A DNA stretch of 64,000 nucleotides from NCBI RefSeq assembly GCF_037126465.1, contig NC_088201.1, positions 191,606,031 to 191,670,030 on the forward strand. The letters run 5' to 3'. A model generated the notes under the pieces. The model saw only the letters and a program-made list of their open reading frames with translations, was not told the DNA's origin and searched no databases. Of the stretch, positions 33,654 to 45,600 are shown piece after piece (the first letter of the stretch is position 1; every line of letters begins with the position of its first letter). A program made the translations under genes and the position numbers. This DNA comes from Ornithodoros turicata. Its lineage: Eukaryota; Arthropoda; Arachnida; Ixodida; Argasidae.

Positions 33654-36600
33654 CTGTAACATTAGACATGAATAGCTTACGACACACCTTACAACATATA
33701 TACTGATCTCCACAGACTCACCTCTGGTTCCTTCAGAGCTCTACTGAGAGTCATGCAACAGTTGGTGTAGTAACACTCAATCATCTGCAACAGACAAACA
33801 TTCCCTAATTATGTGCCTGCTTAACTGGCACGATTAATCTATGAATGCGTCCCAATACAAACGCAATTAGAATAACCAAGGCGTCGTCGTTGGTTGAGCC
33901 TCACCATTGGACCAACCAGGACAACGTTTCCGACCGCCGACGGATAGAAATGAGCCGCCTTCAGTCCGAAAGCGGGTACGGACCTCACTCTGGGTGAGGG
34001 GAGGGCGGTTTCTTTCTCAAATCGCGTAGTTGAGGAGGAGTGAGAGGGAAACCCAGTGTTTAAAGCAGGGTTGGTTACCGAAAATATTATTGTTTCCGGA
34101 TCCGTTTCTGCTAACTGAAAAACTAGGCTTCTCGTTTCCGTTTCCGTTTGAGGACGATTTTCTGTAGCGGTTTCTGTTTCCGTTTCCTTTTAACAATTTC
34201 GTTTGCGTTTCCGAGGTAGTTTCGGTAGTGGTTTCTGTTTCTCATCCGGAACTCGTGCTGTCTGGTTTTGGCTTTTTCGTGTCAGATATTCTAGTTACAT
34301 AATGGATGCAAAAGGTCAGCCACACCAAGCACGAACACTAAAGACTTTAATGCAAAGTTTGTCACGAATCTTATACACCGCAAGTAGATGCCTCTCTAGG
34401 TTGCGGAAGTGCATGCCTTTAAGTTTCAAAAGTATCCGCTCGTGCGCAAAAATAACACGTCATCCCAAACTTTCCCGTCCATGAACCACGAATGAAACAC
34501 GAACACGACAGAAAGTCCAGAAAATAAACGGATGAATGAATGAATGGATGAATGATGACTGGAAAAATAGTGCGGATATATATAATTTTCATATTAACGC
34601 GAAAACCCTGAGGGAAACGTCCTGCGAATTTGGCTTCCGTTAACGTTACTACTTTTGGATTTAGTTTCCGTTTCGGTTTCTGGTAGTGGAAACTAAAACT
34701 ATTTTATTTTCGTTTCCATTTTCGTTTCTTGTTGAATTTCGGTAATTACCGTTTCTCGTTTCCGTTAGCCAACCCTGGTTTAAAGTAACGTTTTCGATCC
34801 CCCTTTCGAACCGCTACTGCTTCGACCGCATGGCAGGCCGCTCGTGTTGGAGGTCCTTTGTGTTGCAAGTCGTGTGCGGTTATTGAACCAAATACCAGAC
34901 GACAGTGCGGGTCTGTACGACTACGTCCACTGAACACTTTTTATTGGCTCTCAAGAATCATCTGCTGGCGTGAGCGACCAGTCGTGACGCGAGACGCAAA
35001 GTACAACTGCGTGGAGAAAGAAAGAAAAAGAGAAGGCGCCTAGCCTTACTTTTGGGCAGAAGACCGGCGACGTCATAGACTGCCAGCGGAGGGAAGGAGC
35101 TTTTTCTCAACCTAATGCTACACTCAACGCAAGTGTGTGCCTGTGTCCTATTCGTTATGTTTATTCGCGTACATTATTTATCGTAATATTTATATATTGG
35201 CAATATTAAACACGAAGGTAGTGGAGGCGGCATTCCAGAAACTGCGCACTCCATTCCCTCATGGAACATGCGTTGCTAAGCGACAGAGTCGTTCTGTGCA
35301 GGATCTCCACCAAACTGGGGAAGAAAGCGGCGTGCATGGCTTTCTGCCTCACGAACTGAGATTTTTGAAAAGCGAATAATTTAGCCTCCAACCAGCATGG
35401 ATTCTGCTTAATCAGAGACTTGTAATGAGACTTGCGTCTTGTGTTGTGTGTTGTGTTCGTCTGTTTGTGCTTCAGCCGCAACGGTCATATTTGGGGTAGT
35501 TGGTATTTAGACAATGTAGGCCTGGCGCAGTATTATACACGAGGGACGGAAACAACAGAGAGAAGGAAAAAAACACACATACATACGTATACACTCGTAC
35601 GTACACGCATACATACGTATATGTGTATTTGCTGCGCTGTTTGTGTCCCTCGCCTTTGTTACTGTGTCATGCCTACAATGTGTTTCAGCCTCAGACAAGC
35701 AGGCAGGCAAATCGCTCGGAAATACTGCGCTACCACCACCGCTTCAGACAAAGCCTCCTATACACAACATGCCTTCCCAATGATCTCCAAACAATTTGAC
35801 CCCGGTCGTCCTCATTGATGGCGCTAGTTTGCTAGGATCGTGCTAGTTATATCGATACGATAACCGCAGAATCGGTCATGACGCCGTCCTCCTACACACA
35901 CGGTCTAGATCCATGGTCTACACCATGACCGGTAGCGTATGTTACTCGGGTACTTGATGTGACACTAAAATACATCGTATCAAAGTTAAAGCTATGTGCC
36001 CATTGGCGGGAATGCGCACTCGGAGCGGGGGGCCCGCGAATGGGGAACTGAGAGAGTGGAGAGTTCTAGTAGGCCGTTACGCAGCGAACGGAAGGAACGC
36101 TATTTTCCACGTGAGCGAGAGCGCGTGCGCGAGAACGGAAACGTGGCTTCCGTGTTTGATGTTGGAACGATTGGAACTCATCTTTTTGCGTTCCGTCCTC
36201 TACGTTGTTTTCGTTGCACAAAACCACATGGCTGCCTGCAACACCTCGTCGACTGTGTCCGAAGTGACGGCTACGAGACTGCGCTTCAGTACGAGGGACT
36301 ACATCTTCTTATAAGAAGCAGTATACGTTGTACCATTCGAAAACACGGGCTTCTGGTCTCTGAATGCTGCCAACCAAGTCCGACTGAGCAGCAGCGTCCG
36401 CCATAACGGCGGGTGATATCGATGAACTAACCGGCAGGGGGTGCCAGTTGTCCTTTCGCTTGTTGGTGGAACAACAAATTAATTTTCAAACGCAAAGAAA
36501 ACAAAAACAGAGCATGGAAACGTAGTTATATTAGGCAATTCGTTCAGAAAGAGATGCCTAGACAGCTTGGGAAGGGTAGTTCATGTTATCGCCGTTGGAT

Positions 36601-39600
36601 GGCAACACAGTTCTTACCGTACCGTTCGTAGCGTTGCCTCACGATCTGCTAAATCTCTCTTGCTATCAGTTTCGCGGTAGAGAAATACGTACTCTGCGTT
36701 AACGTTCCGTGCGTTACGGAACGGTCTACTAAAACTCTCTAGTGTCCACACAGAGGTTCGCCGTCGAGATAACGGACGGGGGCAAGGGAAGCGAGACTTC
36801 CACGCGCGCTACGAGGCTGTCGTTTGTTCTCATACGCCACGGGCCCTCATCCTGTTCTTCGCGTTGATTGGTTCGTCGCTGCCGTCCGCCGACGTCAGTC
36901 GCGTAAAGGGCGATTGCTTTGACGGCGCCAGAGAACTGGCCTCCGGCGTCGACCAATTCATGTTTCTGCCGTTGCGGACGCCGTTCAAGGCTACCGCGCG
37001 GCAGTGGGAACCGGCCTTAACTGGGGCGTCGTCTTTACGATAACGACAGGCGTGTCGAGCGATGACGGACGCCTGCACAGGACACTTATCTTGCCAAGCG
37101 CTGAAGAGCAGCGTATGCATAGAGCATAGAGCAGCGTACACTTACGGGGACGGTAAAGGCTGTCACTGCTCTATCTACAGTAGTGATTCCGTTGATCCAA
37201 GGAAACTGGCGCCCCCACACGGTAGCGTGAACGTCCTATTTTGCCTCATCCGGCAGGCGTGCTGTGTATAGGAGACTATGTCTATGCTGAAATGCGGAAA
37301 CAGACGAACACAACACGAGCCTCACGTCTCATCACGCTTCAATCTCGCCTCGTGTTCCCGTCATGTAGCCCAACTAGCACCACCATGATCACCGGGTGCC
37401 ACTGCCACGTCCTTGTGTTGCATAATGTGTGCGTATTCACGCTTTAGCCAGTTAGCTCATATGCGTGACACGGCGTGGCGCCACTGTAGACGTTAATGCG
37501 GGAAACCCTGGCAACAACAACAACAACAACTTTATTTTCGGCCTTGGAGAGTGGGGAGTTTCATCGCAACAGGCGATACTCTACCCCATTGCTGGGTGGA
37601 ATGGGGGGAATAAAATAACGAGCCCCTTCACAATAACGATCGAAGTCCGATGGTGTCCAGAAATGTCAGAAGAGCTTTCAGCGCAGAGCGTTGCTGGGCT
37701 GGATTGGGCCAGGGACCAAGCAAACCCTGGGACCCTGGCCCCAGGCCAGGGACCCTGGCAAACTTTCGGTTGTGCCTGCTGTTTTTAAACAATGAAAGGG
37801 TGAATAAGAAAAAAAATGGGGGAGAGAACGTGAATAGAGTGAGTCCGTGTCCCGTTAGTTGAATGCAGATGCGTCGGAAAGCAGATGCAGCATAGCATAG
37901 CGATTAATACCCCTGTCACACGATAAATTGAATGTCATTCCCAGCGAATGATATTCGCACTGAATGACATTCGTTTCGTGCCACACGGTGAAATCAAATG
38001 GCAATACATGCGAATGATATTCGCCTAGCGAATGACTTCGGGGAACTCATTCGCTTTCCCCTCTCGCACTGACAGCGTACCCTTGCAGTAGAGAAGTAGC
38101 AAAAACAACAACGATAAACCGTTCGAAGAAATGAAGGACGAATGAAAGGTTGTACTTCAATATTTTATCACGAATTTGATAACTTTTGACGCGAAGGAAG
38201 GAAGGCTAAACACTGTTTTTCGGAGAACTACCCTGGTTCCCAGTCGCCACGTTGCCAAGTGTGGTGCGATAGGCTTCTTAGTTGTCTTTGCTTATGGAAA
38301 TTAGCCAATTAGGTGTCTTTGAAAAGGCAACGATTCTGTGAAAGAATCTAATGTTTCGCTAGTTTCAAGCAAATTAAATAATAATGCTTCATATGTTTGG
38401 ACCTGGTGTCTTAATTATAGACATTTACATTATTTGCGAATGACATTCTGTTTCTTCGTGTAGCTCGATGTAAGACAAACGAATGACATTCGGTGCGATT
38501 GTCATTCGCTGGGAATGTCATTCGGTTTACAGTGTGACATTGGTATTACACGCTGGACCGGTAACCCGGTTACCGGATCGGTTCCACCCAACCTGCTGTC
38601 TGGGTCTTTCGACAACTGTCATATTTCAATTTCTGGGCTATAGTTGACAAATTGGAATGACTCACGTTTGACAGCTGTTCTTGAAGAGCTTTTATATTCG
38701 TCTGCATCGTGGGATCGCTTTCGAGGCTCAACAACGACTGTTGCTTCAGCCTCTTGTGTGCTGCGTCCAGGGCTCCGATTCCATTTTTTCTCTCTAGTGC
38801 CTCCAGCAGCTCCTGTAAGAGGCATCGTAGAATACACTTAACATTTGCCGCATACAAATGACTCATATCATGCTGCTCTTAGTGATTTTCATTCAATACG
38901 TTATTTTTAATTCGGCAAATAACACTCTTTTATTCCGCGCTCTTAAAAACGAATTTCACACTATAACACGCTCAAAGAGGTTGGGACACTTTCACAGATA
39001 TGGTTATTACATCATGGACGTATCGCACTGCGCGCCAGAATACTGAGGAAAACAATAATTCTTCTTCTTCTACGTGTCGTACATAGTCAGGTACAAGCCC
39101 TCGACCACACTCCCTAGCATAAGCGGAGACGCCACAGAGCTAAGGGCTACGGCCATCCCCATTAGCAGCCGTAAACACGTGACCTCTCGTGCGCTGCCTC
39201 AATGGCGGCGGCGAGGGCTGTGGTGTCACAGCCGGAGGAGTTTCGGTATTCGCGGAGCCCATTTTCTCCGCTTCTGTTACCGTCCTCACTGTGAAACTTA
39301 AAATGCAGTTTTACAGCGATGTGAAGAACCATCTTTTACATTCATCCGAGATGACGTGGGATGACCTGTCGTAACCCCTCTAATCCCAACCACTGTATAC
39401 GGGATTATCACTCGTTATCCTTGAAAGCCCGATAACATTAGGGTTGGCGACTGCTTGCCGTACACTGTAGGTACGTTCGATTAGGCCTGCACTGCTTGAA
39501 CCAGTTCCCGTGGTGCTGCACTCGCCTGTTCGTTTCGCCTGTGCAGCCGAGCGCCCCTGTACCGACTCGTTCGTTTCAAACCAGAGCACGCCAAGTGTAG

Positions 39601-42600
39601 CCCTAGTGTAAGGAAACTCTGGACTCCTGCAGGGGTCAGTTCAACGGTAGTGCAGAGTAATGGCAGCACTGCCAGCAGAGGACACAAGGCAAATAATAGT
39701 TAATGTACATTCTCCGACGTATCCCGTGAGAGCCGGAAGAGACGTTTGAATTCGAAGTCGAAATAACGATTCGCTGCAGTCTCGGTGTACATTGGTACAC
39801 GGCTCCTGTCAGTTCGCGGAAGATTCAACGCTATCACGGTTACCAGGTCGTTGGAATTCTTCGTCCTCGCTGTTAGAGTCCAGAAGTTCCATGGCTGTTT
39901 GCACAATTGTTGAACAGTTCGTTGTGTTCGAAATTAAAAGTAGCAATGCACATGTGATTGAAATGTCACACGCGTTCTTACAATCCGTAGCGGTGTTAAA
40001 GGGACTCTGACCAGAAGTTCGACAAATATTTCGTTTGCATCTATTACGAAGGTATAATATGCCTCCAAGCCACACGCGAAATATTTTGGCTGTGCGCGGA
40101 GGCAAAGTTTGCCAAACAGGGAGCTGAAAACCGGCTTCGCTTTTCCCCCTCAACTCGCGCAATCGGGGCCGAAATCTAGCCTCTTTGCAGTGGACATCCG
40201 CCAATTTCCGTGTGCGTGACGAAGTCACGAGGGCCACGTTTCATTGGGCGCCCGGACCGGAAGTTCTGTTGTTAGTGAGTTTGTGAGAGCGCCGGCATCC
40301 GTCCGGAAAGCGATCTTCAATATGGACGTCGAAGGCAGAAATGCGGAGACTTCGAGCCCGGAACTTCTTTCTGACCTTTCTGCGATCGAGACATCGAGAA
40401 GAAAATTCTGCGTGCTGAACAGCTCGGTAGGCTTTCGAAACGTCGCCGATGCCGCGAATGCGAGACGAAGTTAGAGCTCTACGAACATCAGTTACAGATG
40501 AAGCAAACAGCATGAGTCGCCTGTCTTCAGGTAAGCGATGAGCTTTTTAACGCACACTGTGATCGAACATGTAAACGTTCGCAGAAATTTCGTGTTCTGA
40601 TATCAAATGCGCACTTGCTGTTCATGGTGCCGGTGTGGCTGGTGTGTCATAATGCCGAAGGAGATCGAATGCTTGTGCTGCAAGGAGCTCGAAAACACTG
40701 CCGAATGACTGCAGTATGAGTGCATTACAACCCACAAAGATTTCCAACTTCTACTCTTCAATATGACTGTCCTGAAGGTCGCATATTGAACTCCGTGGGC
40801 ACGCGAACCTATGAGCGACTGTATTCACAAGTAAGTCACATGTGTCCTTGTCGAACGATGTTAAAATTTGGGCGCCCAAAACTGGTTTGGTCCTGCAATA
40901 GAGTCGTTAAAAACTCCAGTGCAGGGCGCAGCACATAAAAAGGCTATACAGTACACGACTCTGAACTGGAGAAAACCAATATAGGCAATTTTGTAATTGT
41001 CAGTGTGCTGTGTCCTGAGTCACGTTTTTATGTATTGCCCTGTGCGTAAGGTTTTAGCGTAGGTTTTTAGCGATATTGAGTGTTCTTGATTGTCGATTCA
41101 GTGAAAAGTAAAACAATTTTGGGTTCCAAAAGAACACAGCATGTGTAGTAATGTACAAGGTGTGGGCAGGTAAACTGCAGTTACTCTCAGGTACATGTAG
41201 AAATGACAATGCACACACACTGTACTGTAACCGGTTACCTATTTGCCTAAACTATATTTTATGTAAATCTGTGTAGACGATGCAGATACACTGCGTATCG
41301 CCAGTTTGCAAGGTGAGTATGGCACAAGCTTGGAAAAAACAAGATCATGGTCATCCCAGCCTGTGCAGTGAAGAGGGTCTGGCAAGCCTTTCCCACAGAA
41401 AATGCCACAGGCTTCAAGTACCCAAGATCCTAACTGGGGGTACCTCTTCGCACAGCTCGTCTATCACATTTAAAATAATTCAGCATCTGTATTTAGGATG
41501 ATCTATAGCTCTCAGGATGATGCATGGTTCATGAGTTCAACATGTTGTGTTGAAACACAACACTAGTCCTTTTTAATGAGTCTTGCGGAATGATAGATGA
41601 GCACTCCTTTCGTGACATTGTGTACCATTGCTACAGTGAACAATTTCTTGAGCAAGACTGATGAACAAACAAAAAATAGAGTCTTGTCTTCCAAATATGT
41701 ATGTTCCTTGTAACTTCATGTATGTTCCTTGTAATTTGTTAAGTGACCCATGTTGATGTCCCCCCTCATGTAATGCCTGCAATGGCCTTTGAGATATATT
41801 CATAAATAAATAAATATCAAAACTGGAAAAAGATGTAACACGTATCCTCTCTTTGTGTGAATGATACATAGACATTCTCAGAAGATTTGTACATAGTCAC
41901 ACTTTGCCTCATTTTGCATAAAGCCTAGTTCCACCTCTTATATCATCTCCGCATCTTCAATCTCCAAAGCAGTACAAGGCTAAAGTAATCAGTTACTACA
42001 TAAAAAGGAGGGGAGGAAAACAAATGCTGGCACATCTAAAATTCGAAGAAACCCTGGTACTTTCACGGGGCTACTCACGGCTCAGTGCTGGATCAGATCC
42101 CGATGGAAAACAGCTTTTCTGAGCCTCAGTGATAGATTCCCTTGATTGCACTGACTGTGAGGCACATCTCATTGGCTTGGTGGCAAGTGGGCTTGCGTCT
42201 GATAGTAAGATTTGGAAGAAAGGGAGCAAGGACCATCTCTCTACGGTCTTAAGAAGGATATCAACGTTTCCTGTCAAGGTACAGCATTTCATATTGCTTT
42301 CAGTAAGTACAACACTCCTCATAGCAGTTACCATTCGTGTTGGGAAAGCATGCTGAAGTTAGCTCAGGCAGTGCATCCAGAACTGTGAATCGGGTTCATA
42401 GAGAGCACCTGGTGAGAGGGACAGCAACAGTGTCCAGTAAAGACTCTCCAGGAATTTTGTGCAAGTTTGGGGGTCACACCTTTTAATAGTGTTGATGGAA
42501 AGCAGGGTGTGTGAAACACTGACTTCTGGTAGATGAATTCTTGTTATTTATAACCAGGTACCCATGTTCTAGTAATCTAGAAAAAGCCTTGGCTCTATTG

Positions 42601-45600
42601 GAGGAAATTGCTAATGAATCTGAGTGTCTTTTGTGGAAACAGGTCGTAACTGCCTTTCTATCCACCCTTCTTAGTTGCCCTAGCAAAAGCAAATATGTAA
42701 TGCTGTGCACCATATCTGATGTTAGCACACTAATTGCTTTGAGTGTTCTCAGGCTTCTGAAATGGAGCTACCTCGTACATACGCTGTGCCATGTCGGCAA
42801 GAACATAAATCAGACTGCCTTTACTTTTTAAATTGGCCCTTCAGTGCTTCATGTGACTGCAAGAATGGCACCCCCAAAACAATAGGCAACAAGAATGATT
42901 TCTGCAATGTATTGAGCTTTGTAAAACAACAACTTTATTTGAAAATATATTCCAGAAGCCGGGTGACAACCTCATAATGTAGCGTCCCTTACTGCAAACA
43001 CCGCTCAACACAACGAATAAAAACAGAGCGTAAATGTTTTGTCGCCTATCCGGGTGGCATCATCAGTACAACAGAGGCCAAAGATGAGCACATCAGCCTA
43101 TCTAAGAGGGAATCTTACACATCCGATAGGGGGCCACGGTATGTACAGGTATTACAGGCTGAAGCATCACGCCTGATAAAGCAGGATTCTAAGAACTTTC
43201 TAGGGTCCCATCGCTAGTAATGAGCAAAGGTTACTACACGATCAAAATATATGTCCCTTAGGACAGCAGTGGTAGACTGATTCGGTCCTGTTTAGTTAAG
43301 CTAAGCATTAGTAGCCCTGGCTCTTTTAGTCTTGTCCCACGTCTTTTGTCTATCTCGCCAATGTAGGTTGTATCAGATTCTATGCACTCAACTTGATATG
43401 CACAGTCAAAATGCCTGATGGGCACAGTGCCCTCCAAACAGCGTATGAAATACATTGGATGAAAGGAATGCGGACCACCGATTTGACTCCTTTGATGTTG
43501 TTTTTGATTGTTCTCTGTTGGAGGGATGATGCCACCTGGATAGGCAATGAAACTCTCTTTATTCTTAATTGTTGTGTTAAGCCAGTGTTCTGAGTAAAGC
43601 ATTTTACATTATGAACTTTGTTTGAATGATGATTAGTGGCGAGCTTCATACCCTGGGCCACTACTCTAACAATTGCTTGTGGTAGTGTGGCGAAATGGAA
43701 TAACGAGCCTTGTAGACAATTTACTTGGCAATATATTTATTTCTCTCTCATAGGTTGAAGAACCCAGTGTGGTGTTACATAACGGAGGGGCACGTAATTA
43801 TACAAGACCGATCACCAAAAGGCCTTGCTTTTGACTAGATTAAAATGTGAAGCGATTGTAATATAACAAATGCTGCATGGTGGCGATATGATAGGTTCTC
43901 CTCACGAGTTGTCGCCACAGTTACGGTTAGTTGAGAAACTGCATATCCAGGTAGCAGGATCAAATTTTAATTAGGCTACTTTGGCCAACACGCGAGCGTA
44001 GAGCACAGTGTCAAAAGCCCTTACAAAATAAAAAGAATACTGCATCTACATGGACCCATAAATCAAGACAGTTTGAAATGCTGTGAACGAATTCCACTAC
44101 GTTAGTTTTGCATGAATACCCTTTTCTAAAGCCATGCTGGAATTTAAAAAAAAGAAATTGACAGAGTCAACTTGGTTGACAACGTGGTAGTACATGATGT
44201 GCTCCATTAGTTTACAGGGAACCCTAAAAAGTGGAGCTGGTTAATAGATAGAAGGAAGTCACCTCTTCTGGAGACAGGAATAAGCTTGAGACCTATGTCC
44301 TCGACTCGCACACATACTAAGAACCTTTGACACAGATTAACGTATCTTCATTCCAGCTCTTTCACTTTCAGATGTTCATCTCTGTTGAGTGGTCTGTCAT
44401 TCTTGTAATACAGATTGGAATTGAAATGCAGGTGCATAAGGGATGCTCTGAAAGAAAAAGTGTTTGGTTTTAGTCCTCTTAATGTTTCTGAAAACGAAAA
44501 CAAACTTCACGGTGACTACTCTTCTGAAATTAGCAATTCCAGGATGACAGCAAAAAAAATATCTTGCCATATCATTATATCCACCTGGCACTTCAATTGA
44601 ATAATGGCAGTTGAAGATGACGATGATTCAATTTAATGACGCATAAGTAACTCGGGCTATAGTGTGCCAAAACCATGGTAAAACTGTGACTTGTTAAATG
44701 TCAGATGATTATACTAAAATAATATACTTGGTTGGTTGGTAAATTGAGATATAGACAAAAACATGATATGATAAAAATAAGCAATTGAAGAAAAGGCAAT
44801 TGTTGGCTTTGTGTGACTGATGTCGAGTTTGCCACACTACGTGTTGAATAATAGTGTACGCTGATACGCTGTAGCATATAAAGTACAATCATACACACGC
44901 TCAATATGTGGTGGATATGTGAAACCAATACACACATACTTACATTTCAAACTTTCTTGAAAAAGGCAGTCCAAGTCTGTCGGATTTGCCAGACTCTATA
45001 CAAAGCCAGTAAGCACAGTGTGGAATGACTGATTCATCTTTCGAAGGCAGAGGTGCAGCTACCACGACGCTTCGTCATCTCAATGCTTCGGAGCGGCATA
45101 GCCTAGTAAGAAGCCATCAGAAGGATCTCATAACCATATCTTGGTCGAAAAAGTGGAGGGTTCTGTGGGATATGTAAGAAAGCATACGCGTTACACAACA
45201 GCTACGAGAATGATCGACTGCACCTGCATGGTTTTCAGTACGTAGACTTGGAACTGAAAAATAAATGTGCTAACCTTGTTGATACCACTTTTCCGTCAGG
45301 ACCACACGAGAGCACATTTGGTTTTTTTAGTTGAAGGTATCATCAGGTCCCCATGCTCCTTTGAGATGCAGCAGACAGAAGTTCGCTGAGGCGAGTGACT
45401 GCCGTTGCGGTTCGTCGCTTCGCAGCAGATCAAGAACAGTACACCGCAACGATAGGTGAAACGTTCAGAATATGGTGACCAACTCCAACACCAACCCAAT
45501 GACCCGAACAAAGAGGATGAACCGGGAGTCACACAAGTTCGCAGTTCGCAAGCTCGGCATACGGCATCCATTACAGCTGACCGGATACGGAAGCATATAT

